Notes: a model not told the origin generated them from the letters alone. Counted from the stretch's first letter, positions 35,683 to 45,492 are shown. The stretch: DNA of 64,000 bases from Gammaproteobacteria bacterium HGW-Gammaproteobacteria-13 (GCA_002840155.1 PGZH01000005.1:124001-188000); one strand, 5' to 3'. A program made the numbers and translations.

Positions 35683-36555
35683 TTATTCCTCACCAGCGCT
35701 GGCTTTCAGGCGGTTGATACGCGACTCGCTCCACTGCTTGAGCAGCAGGATAAATACCGCCAGCAACAGCAGCAGGCTGGCGACGCTGAAGGCGGCGACG
35801 TGGTTGTATTCGTTGTAGAGAATCTCGACATGCAGTGGCAGCGTATTGGTGTAGCCACGGATATGCCCGGACACCACCGACACCGCGCCAAACTCGCCCA
35901 TGGCCCGCGCGGTACAGAGCACCACGCCGTAGATCAGGCCCCATTTGATATTCGGCAAGGTCACGTGCCAGAACATCTGCCAGCCATTGGCGCCAAGCAG
36001 GCGCGCGGCCTCCTCTTCCTGAGTGCCCTGCTCCTGCATCAGCGGGATCAGCTCGCGGGCAACAAAGGGCACGGTGACAAACACCGTGGCTAAGACGATG
36101 CCAGGCAAGGCGAAGATGATCTGGATATCGTGCTCGCGCAGCCACGGGCCGAAGAAACCCTGGGCCCCGAACAGCAGCACGTAGATCAGACCGGCGATCA
36201 CTGGCGACACCGAGAACGGCAGGTCGATCAGGGTGACCAGAATGCTCTTGCCGCGGAACTCGTACTTGCTCACGCACCAGGCAGCGGCCACGCCGAACAC
36301 CAGGTTGAGCGGCACCGAAATGCCCACCGCAAGGAGGGTCAGCTTCAACGCACTGATCGCGTCGGGCTCGAAGATCGCACCAAAGAAGGTGCCAAAGCCG
36401 TGCTTTAACGCTTCGCTCAGTACGATAAACAGCGGCAACACGAGGAACAGCACAAACACCAGCCAGGCGCTGATGATCAGCAGCCGACGACCGAGCACAT
36501 TGCCGCGTCGTGCGGCGTTGGCCGAGGCTGACGCGCTTAGGGTTACAGATGACAT
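35683..36555 (-). CDS. cysW: sulfate ABC transporter permease CysW
   Basis: A 290-residue inner-membrane permease with six helices and the EAA loop ([28 protein letters not shown]). The [21 protein letters not shown] segment is typical of CysW. The start at ATG 36555 has GGAGG 6 bases upstream. It lies between cysT and cysA. Confidence 0.95.
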   Translation of the reverse strand: MSSVTLSASASANAARRGNVLGRRLLIISAWLVFVLFLVLPLFIVLSEALKHGFGTFFGAIFEPDAISALKLTLLAVGISVPLNLVFGVAAAWCVSKYEFRGKSILVTLIDLPFSVSPVIAGLIYVLLFGAQGFFGPWLREHDIQIIFALPGIVLATVFVTVPFVARELIPLMQEQGTQEEEAARLLGANGWQMFWHVTLPNIKWGLIYGVVLCTARAMGEFGAVSVVSGHIRGYTNTLPLHVEILYNEYNHVAAFSVASLLLLLAVFILLLKQWSESRINRLKASAGEE

Positions 36556-36565
36556 GGCGACCTCC

Positions 36566-37384
36566 TCAGGACTTGGCAATCTGGCGCTGCAGCAGATTGA
36601 TCAGCAGCAGCAGAATGAAGGAGACCACCAGCATCAATACGCCAATCGCGGTGGCACCGGTGTAGTCGTACTGGTCAAGTTTGACCATGATCAGCAGCGG
36701 CAGAATTTCGGTTTTCATCGGCATATTGCCGGCGATAAAGATCACCGAACCGTACTCACCGACACCACGGGCAAAGGCCAGCGAGAAGCCTGTAAGCCAA
36801 GCTGGCAGCAACGCTGGCAGCAGCACATGGCGAAACACCTGCAGTGGTTTGGCACCGAGGCAGGCAGCGGCTTCTTCCACCTCACGCGGGATGTCTGCCA
36901 GCACCGGCTGGATGGTGCGCACCACAAACGGCAGCGTGACAAAGGTCAGCGCCAGGGTGATGCCGATGGGCGTGTAGGCAATCTTGAAGCCCAGGTCGGT
37001 AGCAAACTGACCAACCAGGCCGCTCGGGGCATACAAGGCGGTCAGGGCGATACCGGCAACGGCGGTGGGCAAGGCAAAAGGCAGGTCGATCATCGCCTCT
37101 ATCACCTTGCGGCCTGGGAAGGTGTAACGCACCAGCGTCCAGGCCAGTAATGTACCGATAATGCCGTTGATTACGGCGGCCGCGAAGGCAGTGGCAAAGC
37201 TCAGTTTGAGCGCGGCCAGCACCCGCGGTGCGGAAATAATCGCCCAGAACTCAGCCCAGGTGAGCTGAGCGGCGTGAACGAACATGGCACCCAGAGGAAT
37301 CAGCACCAACAGGCTGAGATACACCAGGGTGTAACCCAGCGTCAGCCCGAAGCCGGGTATGACCGGGGAAGTACGACGAGACAT
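36566..37384 (-). CDS. cysT: sulfate ABC transporter permease CysT (CysU)
   Basis: A 272-residue permease with six helices and the EAA loop ([29 protein letters not shown]). The [19 protein letters not shown] motif is typical of CysT. It pairs with CysW. It lies 147 bases downstream of sbp on the same strand and 10 bases before cysW. Confidence 0.95.
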   Translation of the reverse strand: MSRRTSPVIPGFGLTLGYTLVYLSLLVLIPLGAMFVHAAQLTWAEFWAIISAPRVLAALKLSFATAFAAAVINGIIGTLLAWTLVRYTFPGRKVIEAMIDLPFALPTAVAGIALTALYAPSGLVGQFATDLGFKIAYTPIGITLALTFVTLPFVVRTIQPVLADIPREVEEAAACLGAKPLQVFRHVLLPALLPAWLTGFSLAFARGVGEYGSVIFIAGNMPMKTEILPLLIMVKLDQYDYTGATAIGVLMLVVSFILLLLINLLQRQIAKS

Positions 37385-37531
37385 TGTCTGTCCTTAATCT
37401 GCTTCTGCGTTGGAACGCTCAAATCAGCCCTGCCGCCGGTGTCGCCCTTTCCGGCTGGCCTGCAACAAGGCCGACGCTTACACAACAAAGGGTGGGCAGC
37501 GCGTGGCTAACCCACCCCGGGTCTATCTGAC

Positions 37532-38530
37532 TTACTGCGCCTGATAGATCTGATCGAATACCCCACCATCATTGAAGAACTTCGGCTGTGCGGTTTTCCA
37601 ACCGTTGAAGTCCTTGTCGATGGTCACCAGCTTCAGTTCCGGGAACTGCTTGGCGAACTCACCGGCAATGGCCTGGTTACGCGGACGGTAGAAGTGCTTG
37701 GCGGCCAGACGCTGACCTTCATCGCTGTACAGGTAGTTGAGGTAGGCCTCAGCCACTTTGCGCGTGCCCTTCTTGTCGACGTTTTCATCGACTACAGCCA
37801 CCGGCGGCTCGGCCAGAATCGACAGCGACGGTGCGACGATTTCGAAGTTGTCGCCGCCCTCTTCTTTCAATGCCAGGAAGGCTTCGTTTTCCCAGGCCAG
37901 CAGCACGTCGCCGATCTGGTTGTTGACGAAGGTGATTGTCGAACCACGGGCACCGGTGTCGAGTACTGGCACGTTCTTGTAGAGCTTCTCGACGAACTCT
38001 TGGGCTTTCGCTTCGCTGCCGTACTTCTGCTGGGCGTAGGCCCAGGCGGCGAGGAAGTTCCAGCGCGCACCGCCGGAGGTTTTCGGGTTCGGGGTGATGA
38101 CTTCCACGCCCGGCTTGACCAGGTCATCCCAGTCCTTGATGCCTTCCGGGTTACCCTTGCGCACCAGGAACACGATGGTCGAGGTGTACGGCGTGCTCGA
38201 TTGCGGCAGACGCTCCTGCCAGTTCTCCGGGATCAGCTTGCCGAGCTTGTACAGCTCATCGATATCACCGGCCAGGGCCAGGGTTACCACGTCAGCACGC
38301 AGGCCATCGATTACCGCACGGGCCTGCTTGCCCGAGCCACCGTGGGACTGCTGGATGGTGATGGCTTCATTGCCCTGGGCTTGCCAGTGCTTGTTGAACG
38401 CGGCGTTGAATTCACTGTACAGCTCGCGGGTCGGGTCGTAAGACACGTTGAGCAGGGTTTCAGCGGCGGCCACCGGGCCTGCAAAAATGGCGCTGGCCAG
38501 GGCAGCGAGGGCAAAACGGCGAATGGACAT
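37532..38530 (-). CDS. sbp: periplasmic sulfate-binding protein
   Basis: A 332-residue secreted protein: signal [18 protein letters not shown], then the Sbp family blocks [49 protein letters not shown] and [20 protein letters not shown]. It delivers sulfate (possibly thiosulfate) to CysTWA, whose genes follow. ATG at 38530 with AGGAG upstream. A paralogue lies at 51281-52276. Confidence 0.95.
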   Translation of the reverse strand: MSIRRFALAALASAIFAGPVAAAETLLNVSYDPTRELYSEFNAAFNKHWQAQGNEAITIQQSHGGSGKQARAVIDGLRADVVTLALAGDIDELYKLGKLIPENWQERLPQSSTPYTSTIVFLVRKGNPEGIKDWDDLVKPGVEVITPNPKTSGGARWNFLAAWAYAQQKYGSEAKAQEFVEKLYKNVPVLDTGARGSTITFVNNQIGDVLLAWENEAFLALKEEGGDNFEIVAPSLSILAEPPVAVVDENVDKKGTRKVAEAYLNYLYSDEGQRLAAKHFYRPRNQAIAGEFAKQFPELKLVTIDKDFNGWKTAQPKFFNDGGVFDQIYQAQ

Positions 38531-38707
38531 GGTGCAGCTCCTAAAATTTTCGAGTGTTTGTTGGTTTTTCTTTAGGGGTTGGCGGTCAACAACGCATTCG
38601 CGGGTGACAGCTGCAATACCGGTGTGTGCTCATGGTTTCTGCTCGGTTCATGCTCACACCCTCCGGTGGTCCAGTCGGGTTTTGAGGCTCGGTGTTGGTT
38701 TAACGGG

Positions 38708-38890
38708 TCAGGCGTTCTTGCCGGCCGGAGCCTGCAAGCGGAATTTTTCCTTACGCTCGATCTGCACGACCTGGCCGTTGTGCACGGTGATTTCCACCGA
38801 GCCAAACTTCAGGCCGTTCAGTGCAGCCTGGATCTCGCGCAGGATGCTGGCCTCGTCCTGACCTTCAAGGTTTCGTAGGGTTGCGGTCAT
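38708..38890 (-). CDS. oscA: OscA-type small protein (DUF2292/YezD family)
   Basis: A 60-residue protein of the DUF2292 family (ILREIQAALNGLKFGSVEITVHNGQVVQIER). In Pseudomonas, oscA lies upstream of sbp-cysTWA and is needed for use of organosulfur sources and for chromate tolerance linked to sulfur starvation; position and sequence match. AAGGAG upstream of the ATG. First gene of the sulfate operon. Biochemical role unknown. Confidence 0.88.
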   Translation of the reverse strand: MTATLRNLEGQDEASILREIQAALNGLKFGSVEITVHNGQVVQIERKEKFRLQAPAGKNA

Positions 38891-38957
38891 GGTAATGCTC
38901 CTTGAAATAGCCCCTGTAAGCGGCGAAAACTGGCCGTAGTCAGTGGGCGTGGAGCGG

Positions 38958-39119
38958 ATAGTAGAGAGACACCAATATTCTTAAAAATATTATTTAAGAA
39001 CATTTATATACTTTTTTTGCATATACCAATCCATGACCTTCTCCCACAGAGAAATTGGATTTCAGGCATAAGCAAATAAGTTCTTATTCTTTTTGATATT
39101 CATCAGTCCTCCCTACACT
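38958..39119. promoter_or_regulatory. divergent sulfur-starvation promoter region
   Basis: Rightward, TTATTCTTTTT (39084-39094) precedes TACACT (39114-39119). Leftward, ATATTTTT (38983-38990, minus) precedes TACTAT (38958-38963). Both have 19 bases between motif and hexamer. A perfect TTCTTAAA / TTTAAGAA inverted repeat lies at 38978-39000. The layout fits CysB-activated promoters for oscA and for the hydrolase. Confidence 0.55.
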
Positions 39120-39150
39120 GCAGCCATTCACATCTGCAGGAGGGCGCACG

Positions 39151-39732
39151 ATGCGCAACCAAACTATCCGTTACCTGATAGTGCCGGGCTGGCAAGGATC
39201 GACCGACGAGCATTGGCAGAGCCACTGGCAGCGAAGCCTGCCGAACAGCGCCCGGGTGGAACAAGCCGACTGGCTAAACCCCAAGCGTGAAGACTGGGTC
39301 GCCGAACTGCAGCGCAGCATCGCCAGCGATCCGCGCCCGACCATCCTTATAGCCCATAGCCTGGGCTGCATCACCGTGGCGCACTGGGCAGCTCAGGCCC
39401 CGGTGGAATCGCTGCGCCGGGTAAGGGCCGCGCTCCTGGTCGCCCCAGCCGATGTGGAACGCGCCAACTGCCCGCCAGCACTGCAGAACTTTGCCCCGAT
39501 TCCCCAACACTCACTGCCCTTCCCCAGCCAGTTGGTGGGCTCGGATAACGACACCGCTGCCAGTGCCGCGCGGGCTATCGAGATGGCCCGTGATTGGGGC
39601 AGTGATGTGGCGATTATCAGCGGCGCTGGGCATATCAATGTGAAATCGGGACATCAGCGTTGGGAGCACGGTTTTGCCTACCTGTATCGCCTGCAGAGCC
39701 GTATCGAACAAGCCGACCGCCGCCGCGCCTGA
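39151..39732 (+). CDS. RBBP9/YdeN-family serine hydrolase
   Basis: A 193-residue alpha/beta hydrolase of the RBBP9/YdeN group (PF06821). IVPGWQGSTDEHWQSHWQ is at the N terminus, the nucleophile elbow AHSLGC at about residue 69-74, Asp in SDNDT and the catalytic His in GAGHIN. Related genes often stand beside sulfur-starvation genes in Pseudomonas; substrate unknown. It is divergent from oscA and 86 bases upstream of the activator gene. The last 20 codons of a second copy survive at 58062-58124. Confidence 0.85.
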   Translation: MRNQTIRYLIVPGWQGSTDEHWQSHWQRSLPNSARVEQADWLNPKREDWVAELQRSIASDPRPTILIAHSLGCITVAHWAAQAPVESLRRVRAALLVAPADVERANCPPALQNFAPIPQHSLPFPSQLVGSDNDTAASAARAIEMARDWGSDVAIISGAGHINVKSGHQRWEHGFAYLYRLQSRIEQADRRRA

Positions 39733-39818
39733 AAAGCCAATCGCCCGAACAGCCGCAGGCCCTGTAAAGATCATGCAACCTGCCTGCTCGCAATCCGAGC
39801 CGGGCTGGAGACTCGTTG

Positions 39819-40787
39819 ATGAGCCAGAACACTTTCGGTGGCCAACCGCTGCTGACCTTTCCCGATGCAGAAAAAAGCCCGCTAAGCATCCGCGCCAAAG
39901 CGCTGGTGTTTATCGATCCCCGCTCCCGGCAGCTACGCGACCAGGTCGAGCTGCTCGCCACGCAGCCATTGCCGCTATTAATAGAAGGCGAAACCGGCAC
40001 CGGTAAAGAGTTGTTGGCGCGGCATATCCACCGCGCCAGCGAACGGCCGGGGTTGTTTGTCGCGCTCAGCTGCAGCGGCCTCAGCAGCAAGCATGCCCAG
40101 GCAGAACTGTTCGGCTATGCCGCCGGCGCCTATCAAGGCAGCGCCAGCAGCCGGGCCGGCTGGTTTGGCTCGGCCAACAACGGCACGCTGTATCTGGATG
40201 AAATCGGCGACCTGCCGCTGCCGCTGCAAGCTGAACTGCTTAGCGCCCTGGAAACCGGTGAAGTGCTGCGAGTCGGCGCCAGCCAGCCGAGCCCGGCGGA
40301 TGTCAGGCTGCTGGCTGCAACCAGCATCGACCTGGCTCAGGCCGTGGCAGCTGGCAAATTCAATGAGCGGCTATACGGTTATCTCAGCGACGGCCGCCTT
40401 GACCTGCCGCCATTGCGTGAACGCACAGGCGATATCCTACCCATGGCGGAATATTTCCTCGGCATCTACGCCCAGCGCCTGAGTCTGCCGCTGCCTGCCA
40501 TCAGCGATGCCGCACAGCAACGCCTGGAAGCGCACAACTGGCCAGGCAATACCCGCGAGTTGGAAAACGTCATCCACTTCGCCCTGCTGGTCAGCAGCGG
40601 TGATGAGATTCTCAGCCAGCACCTCAACCTGGTAGGCAGCGTTGCCCCCCTTACAGCCGTGCAAACCGCGATTGAGGCGATACTCAATGATGCTCAGCCT
40701 GAGCAACTGCGCGCGTTGCAAAAACTGCTCAACGGTAGCCAAGAGCGCCTGTACACTTTAATCAACGCCGCAGACACCCCTGGCTAG
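39819..40787 (+). CDS. sigma54-type AAA+ activator with altered GAFTGA loop
   Basis: A 322-residue protein consisting almost only of the sigma54-interaction AAA+ domain: Walker A GETGTGKE (57-64), Walker B YLDEIGDLP (about 125-133) and arginine-finger region LPPLRERTGDI. The sigma54-contacting loop reads GAYQGS (103-108) instead of GAFTGA. There is no N-terminal sensor domain, and the C-terminal Fis-type helix-turn-helix is weak. SfnR-like activators of sulfone/sulfonate genes have this lean form. ATG at 39819 with GGAG upstream. Convergent with the YeeE/YedE gene. Confidence 0.8.
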   Translation: MSQNTFGGQPLLTFPDAEKSPLSIRAKALVFIDPRSRQLRDQVELLATQPLPLLIEGETGTGKELLARHIHRASERPGLFVALSCSGLSSKHAQAELFGYAAGAYQGSASSRAGWFGSANNGTLYLDEIGDLPLPLQAELLSALETGEVLRVGASQPSPADVRLLAATSIDLAQAVAAGKFNERLYGYLSDGRLDLPPLRERTGDILPMAEYFLGIYAQRLSLPLPAISDAAQQRLEAHNWPGNTRELENVIHFALLVSSGDEILSQHLNLVGSVAPLTAVQTAIEAILNDAQPEQLRALQKLLNGSQERLYTLINAADTPG

Positions 40788-40799
40788 CCAGAACGCCGA

Positions 40800-41981
40800 T
40801 TACCAGTAACGGCGTATACGCAGCCCGAGCAAAACACCCACTAAACAAAACACCGCAAATACCCAGCCGGACAACGCGCCGGCCATGATCCCAGAGAGCA
40901 GCGTGCCTACGGTGCAACCCAGCGCCAGCATGCTGCCCCAGCCCAGCAAAATGCCGCCGAGCAGATTACGTAGCAGTTCACTGACGCGCGGACGCTTGGG
41001 CTGGAAATCCCCCGCCAGCAAAGCGCTGGCCCAAGACGCCACAACCAGGCCGAGAATAAACAGACCGTTATTCGACAGCAGCGCCTCTTTGACTGCCGTG
41101 GCGCAGCCGGAAAAGCTGTCCAGGCCTTCCAGCCGCTCCGGTAGCCAGCCCAGCCCGTCTGCCGCGGTACGCGCCACACTGCCTAATTCGGCCGTCACGC
41201 CCAGTGGGCCAACACGCAGATAACTCAGGGTGGCGAGAAAGCCGATCAGCACACCGCCAACCCAGGTCGGCCAGCGCTGGCCAAACAGCAGCTGCCGCAG
41301 GTTGCGCGCAACCACGCGTGGCTCCGTGCTCGGTAGCACATGCAACAGCAGCCAGCAGGCGAGCCCACCGAGCAAAGCGATCTGCAGCAGAAACGACATG
41401 CCATAACCCTGCCAGGCCGGCAACCAGACCACCGGAGCCTGCTGGATGCTCAGCAGATACAGCGGGTTCCAGCAGAGAAAACCCAAAAAGAAACCGATCA
41501 AGGCGCCGAACAGCGCAAACAGCGAAGCAAACGCCCCCTCGCCCAGGCGGTAGAGATGGGCACTGATGCACGAACCAGAAAGCGCCATGCCGATGCCAAA
41601 CACCGTGGCGCTCAACCCCAGCACCCAACTCAGCGGCCCGACATGCGCATCCGGCGGCAAGCGCCCGCTGCTCGGGTCCGGCACAAAGGCGCCAAATACC
41701 AGGTGATAACCCAAGGTACCCACCGCCAATGCGGCGATGATGCCGAGCACCCCATCCGGTTTGCGCTGCTCGATAAAGTCGCGGGTCACGCAGAAGAAGC
41801 AGAAGCGCGAACGCTGCAACAACAGGCCGAACAACGCCCCGCCGAGCAAGGACAGGCTCAACGCCTGGCTGTCACTGTCCGCGCCGCCCAACTGCCAGGC
41901 AGCAAACACCAGGCCCAGGCTCAATACCGCCGCCAATGCACTGGCCCAGCGTCCCGGCGCCTGCAACGCAGTCGTTGCCAT
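40800..41981 (-). CDS. YeeE/YedE-family transporter (thiosulfate or sulfur compound uptake)
   Basis: A 393-residue membrane protein with about ten helices and conserved Cys-containing motifs RSRFCFFCVTRDF, GIGMALSGSCISAHLYR, DSFSGCATAVKEA and GSMLALGCTVGTLLSG. These are the marks of the YeeE/TsuA family, whose studied members pass thiosulfate along a path of cysteines. It follows the periplasmic rhodanese gene, 105 bases apart on the same strand, which supports a thiosulfate or sulfane-sulfur substrate. Confidence 0.85.
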   Translation of the reverse strand: MATTALQAPGRWASALAAVLSLGLVFAAWQLGGADSDSQALSLSLLGGALFGLLLQRSRFCFFCVTRDFIEQRKPDGVLGIIAALAVGTLGYHLVFGAFVPDPSSGRLPPDAHVGPLSWVLGLSATVFGIGMALSGSCISAHLYRLGEGAFASLFALFGALIGFFLGFLCWNPLYLLSIQQAPVVWLPAWQGYGMSFLLQIALLGGLACWLLLHVLPSTEPRVVARNLRQLLFGQRWPTWVGGVLIGFLATLSYLRVGPLGVTAELGSVARTAADGLGWLPERLEGLDSFSGCATAVKEALLSNNGLFILGLVVASWASALLAGDFQPKRPRVSELLRNLLGGILLGWGSMLALGCTVGTLLSGIMAGALSGWVFAVFCLVGVLLGLRIRRYW

Positions 41982-42086
41982 AGTGGCTCCTCAGATAAAA
42001 GAAGAGTGAGCGCCCTGCCTGAACGCTCACCCTAAACAGGGGCATGGGGCTGGCCCATGCCATGATTTTTTCACGGTAGTAGAGGC

Positions 42087-43013
42087 TTATTTGCCGCCCC
42101 ACACGGTGCCGGCCACGTTGACCACCGGCACGCCCACGGCATTGCCGTATTCGGTCCAGGAGCCGTCGTAGTTACGAACGTCGTAACCAAGGATTTTCTT
42201 CAGGGCGAACCAGGTGTGGCTGGAGCGCTCACCGATGCGGCAATAGGTGATGATCGGCTTGCTGCCATCGATACCCACTGCGCCGTAGACCTTTTTCAGT
42301 TCTTCAACCGATTTGAAGGTGCCATCGGCAGCCACTGCCTGCCCCCAAGGGACGTTGACTGCACCTGGCACGTGGCCGGCGCGCACTGCCAGTTCCTGCA
42401 CACCTTGCGGGGCAAAGACCTTGCCGTTGTATTCATCAGCGGAACGGATATCCACCAGTTGCACATCGCTGCGCTTCTCTGCCGCTGCGAGCACGTCCGG
42501 GAGGAAGGCGCGCAGGTCTTTATTCGCCGCCTTGACCGTGACATTGCCGGCTACCGGTGTTTTCGCGCGGTTATCCAGAGCGCGTTTTTCCGCCTCCCAC
42601 TTCACTCGGCCGCCATCGAGCAGTTTGACGTTGTCCACGCCATACACATCGAACACCCAGGCGCCCCAGGCGGCGAACCAGTTGTTGTTATCGCCGTAGA
42701 GCACCGTGGTGGTGTCCGCCGAGATGCCGGATTTACGCAACAGCGCCTGGAAGTTTTCCTGGCTGGCGATATCACGGCGTACCGGATCGACCAGATCACG
42801 GTGCCAGGCAAAGTTCACCGCCCCTGGGATATGCCCACGCTCGTAAACGCCCGGCGCAACACTCACCTCGATGATCCGCACCTTGGGGTTGTTCAGGTTC
42901 TTTTCCAGCCACTCGGTGCTGACCAGCACATCACTGGCGGCCAGCGCTTGGGCGGCTTGCAACAGCGTGGCAGCCGCCAGCAGGCCGGCACCAAACAGGT
43001 TTTTTATAGTCAT
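42087..43013 (-). CDS. periplasmic thiosulfate sulfurtransferase (rhodanese)
   Basis: A 308-residue secreted protein: signal LFGAGLLAAATLLQAAQALA, then two rhodanese domains. The active Cys is in the second domain (TYCRIGERSSHTW, Cys258). CRIGERS resembles the loop of thiosulfate sulfurtransferases. It would transfer sulfane sulfur in the periplasm. Start at ATG 43013 with GAGG upstream. It is the gene before the YeeE/YedE transporter. Confidence 0.88.
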   Translation of the reverse strand: MTIKNLFGAGLLAAATLLQAAQALAASDVLVSTEWLEKNLNNPKVRIIEVSVAPGVYERGHIPGAVNFAWHRDLVDPVRRDIASQENFQALLRKSGISADTTTVLYGDNNNWFAAWGAWVFDVYGVDNVKLLDGGRVKWEAEKRALDNRAKTPVAGNVTVKAANKDLRAFLPDVLAAAEKRSDVQLVDIRSADEYNGKVFAPQGVQELAVRAGHVPGAVNVPWGQAVAADGTFKSVEELKKVYGAVGIDGSKPIITYCRIGERSSHTWFALKKILGYDVRNYDGSWTEYGNAVGVPVVNVAGTVWGGK

Positions 43014-43117
43014 TTCACACTGCCTCAACGGTTATGAAACACGGCCAGGTGGCCCGTATTGGTTCAATGGTTTATCAATCTGCTGCATGTCTTTTCTGCG
43101 CGCCCCTCCCTGTCGTA

Positions 43118-44353
43118 TCAGCCATACAGCGAAGGCGTGGGCGCCTTGCCGTTGAGTAACCAGTGCCCGAGATCGCGCACCTTGTAATCGAGCGGGTCAT
43201 GCAGGCTGTGCACCCGCACGTTTCTCCAGAAGCGATCAAATCCGTACTTCGAACTGGTGGAGCTGGCGCCCATGCTTTCAAAAATGCGCGAGGTGATTTC
43301 CAGCGCGGCACGCGCCGAGACCACCTTGGCTTCGCTGATGGCCAAGGCCACCTCAGCTCGCTCAGCCGCGGTCAATGCGGGTTTCTCCCAGGCGCTCTGC
43401 AGGCGTTGCGCGGCGTTATCGGCCAGCAATTGGGCACTGCGAAACAGCAGCCACAGTTCGCCATAACGCTGTTGGATAAAGGGATCATCACTGGCCAGGG
43501 CCACTCCGGAAGCCGGCCAGGCGCGGCTGTGTTCGCGGGTGTAACGCAGCGCGCCATCCAGCGCACCCTGGGCATTGCCCAGGTACAACTGGGTCAGAAT
43601 CAATTGCGACAAGCAGGCGCGCAGCGTAGTGCGTGGACTTACGCCGCTCGGGCCGAGCAGCTCACTGCTGTCGACAAATACATTGTCGAACTGCACCGTG
43701 CCGCTGTCGGTCTGGCGTTGGCCGAAACCGTCCCAGTCATCATTCACCGCCAGCCCTTCTCGCTGGCTGGGCAGCACGATAAATACGCGGTCTTCCGGGT
43801 TGTGGCTGCGCGGCGCGCTGATCACCAGGGCATCAGCGCCCAAGGCACCCGAGCAGAATGACTTGCTGCCATTTAGTTCGTAATGCTCCTCACGGCGACT
43901 GAGTTTCAGGCGGGTATCGCGGCCATTGGTGGCGTTGCCCCAGAACCAGCGCTCATGCACCGTTCGGCTCAACCAGTGGCGCTGCTGGTCGGGGCTGCCA
44001 AACAGCAAAATGGTCGCCACCTGCAGGTGCTGAAAGGCAAACAGATGCGCCAGGGAGCTGTCCACGGCCGCCAGGTAACGGATGATCTGGTAGATCTCCG
44101 GCCACACCAGACCCTGACCACCAAACTGCTGTGGAATGGCCAGGGTCAGCAGGCCACTGTCACGCAGCAACTGACGCTCGGCCTGGGCACTGCCACCCTG
44201 CCGATCACGCTGCACCGCGGTGGCCGCCAGTTTGCGGGCCAGGCGCTCGATCTTTCCGCTGCGGCTCGCGAAGTCACTGGGAAACAGCCGTGGATCGAAT
44301 AGCGGCGCAGTACTATCGAAGGCTTGGGAATTGGCACGAAGCTCGGCGGCCAT
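43118..44353 (-). CDS. DszC/SfnB-like acyl-CoA-dehydrogenase-fold flavoprotein
   Basis: A 411-residue protein of acyl-CoA dehydrogenase fold (LLTLAIPQQFGGQGLVWPEIYQ, WFWGNATNGRDTRLKL, LNGSKSFCSGALGADALVIS, GSTVQF-like region). It belongs to the flavin-dependent monooxygenase branch that includes DszC and the SfnB/SfnC sulfur-acquisition proteins rather than fatty-acid enzymes. Two bases after an orphan sulfonate-type binding protein gene, so co-transcribed. It likely oxidises an organosulfur compound with reduced FMN supplied by a reductase such as SsuE. Confidence 0.78.
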   Translation of the reverse strand: MAAELRANSQAFDSTAPLFDPRLFPSDFASRSGKIERLARKLAATAVQRDRQGGSAQAERQLLRDSGLLTLAIPQQFGGQGLVWPEIYQIIRYLAAVDSSLAHLFAFQHLQVATILLFGSPDQQRHWLSRTVHERWFWGNATNGRDTRLKLSRREEHYELNGSKSFCSGALGADALVISAPRSHNPEDRVFIVLPSQREGLAVNDDWDGFGQRQTDSGTVQFDNVFVDSSELLGPSGVSPRTTLRACLSQLILTQLYLGNAQGALDGALRYTREHSRAWPASGVALASDDPFIQQRYGELWLLFRSAQLLADNAAQRLQSAWEKPALTAAERAEVALAISEAKVVSARAALEITSRIFESMGASSTSSKYGFDRFWRNVRVHSLHDPLDYKVRDLGHWLLNGKAPTPSLYG

Positions 44354-44355
44354 GG

Positions 44356-45324
44356 TTATTGCGCCTTCCAGATAGTCACATCGAGGGCGTTCACCGCTTT
44401 GGGCAGCAAGCCTTCGGCGACAAAGGCGTCAGCAATTTTCTGCTGCTCCTTGAGGCTCTGCGGCTGCACCAAACGCACCTGATAGCTACGCCGAGCATTG
44501 GCCTGTTCGACGATGGCTGGGTCCAGACCGCCCCACAGCGGGCTAAGCACTTGCGCCGCAGCGCGCGGGTTGGCGCGCAGCCAATCACCGGTCTTCACCA
44601 ACTCGTCGAAGACCACCGCCAACACCTGCGGATTGTTTTTGGCAAACGCGGTACTGGTCAGGTAATAGCGCTGGTAATCGGCCAATTGCTTGCCATCGGC
44701 CAAGGTGCGGGTCGGCAACTGCTGCTGGGCACCGCTGAGAAAGGGTTCCCAGGTGACCCAGGCATCGACTTTGCGGTTTTCGAATGCGGCGCGGCCGTCA
44801 GCCGGGGTCAGATAGGCCGGCTCGATGTCACTGAATTTAAGGCCGGCTTTGGCCAAGGCTGCGAGCAACAGGTAATGGCTGCCAGCCGCCTTGGTGACCG
44901 CGACTTTCTTACCTTTGAGTTGGGCCACGCTGCGCAGCGGCGAATCATCACGCACGATAATCGCCTGGGCCGATGGCGACGGTGCTTCCTGGGCGAAATA
45001 GGTCAGCTGCGCACCGGCAGCCTGGGCAAATACCGGCACGGTATCGGCGACATCGGCAGATACATCGATATTGCCGACGTTCAGCGCCTCCAATAGCGGT
45101 TGGCCGTTGGGGAACTCATGCCAGCTGATACTGACATCCTGCTTGGCCAGGGCCTTCTCAAGATCCCCGTTGCTTTTCAATAAACTGATTAGGGTCGAAG
45201 ACTTCTGGTAACCAATGCGCAGTTGCGTGGCGGCATCGGCGGGCAGCACGCTGGCCAGTGCCAGGCTTAGGGACAAGCCCACGCTCAGCAAGGGACGACG
45301 GTTGAATAGGGAACGGCTAGGCAT
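44356..45324 (-). CDS. sulfonate-type ABC substrate-binding protein (orphan)
   Basis: A 322-residue secreted protein of the SsuA/TauA type: signal LLSVGLSLSLALASVLPADA, then LRIGYQKSSTLISLLKSNGDLEKAL, EFPNGQPLLEALNVGNIDV and AWVTWEPFLSGAQQ. No permease or ATPase follows it; it may use the transporters at 48.2 kb or 56.2 kb. ATG at 45324 with GAGG upstream. First gene of the operon with the DszC/SfnB-like flavoprotein. Confidence 0.87.
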   Translation of the reverse strand: MPSRSLFNRRPLLSVGLSLSLALASVLPADAATQLRIGYQKSSTLISLLKSNGDLEKALAKQDVSISWHEFPNGQPLLEALNVGNIDVSADVADTVPVFAQAAGAQLTYFAQEAPSPSAQAIIVRDDSPLRSVAQLKGKKVAVTKAAGSHYLLLAALAKAGLKFSDIEPAYLTPADGRAAFENRKVDAWVTWEPFLSGAQQQLPTRTLADGKQLADYQRYYLTSTAFAKNNPQVLAVVFDELVKTGDWLRANPRAAAQVLSPLWGGLDPAIVEQANARRSYQVRLVQPQSLKEQQKIADAFVAEGLLPKAVNALDVTIWKAQ

Positions 45325-45362
45325 GGCAGACCTCGTCAAGGACGTGCCGGCCTTTTAAAAAG

Positions 45363-45410
45363 CCGGATCACGACAAACTTCAGGGGTGAACAGGAAGTCC
45401 GGTGATCCGG
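45363..45410 (-). other. inverted repeat in the leader of the 45.3-kb operon
   Basis: CCGGATCAC (45363-45371) and GTGATCCGG (45402-45410) are a perfect 9-bp inverted repeat enclosing 30 bases, 38-86 bases upstream of the binding-protein start. In RNA it would form a stem-loop in the leader; as DNA it could be an operator. Confidence 0.4.
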
Positions 45411-45492
45411 TAGAGACAAGCTAAATGATCTAAAAAAGGCTTCGCAAATAATTTTAAAGCATTAGCTTATGGGGTTCGCGACTAAGCATCTC

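Noticed and set aside
43118-44353. Fatty-acid acyl-CoA dehydrogenase
   Set aside because: The fold is right, but context with sulfonate-type binding protein and resemblance to DszC/SfnB proteins favour a sulfur-related flavin oxidoreductase.
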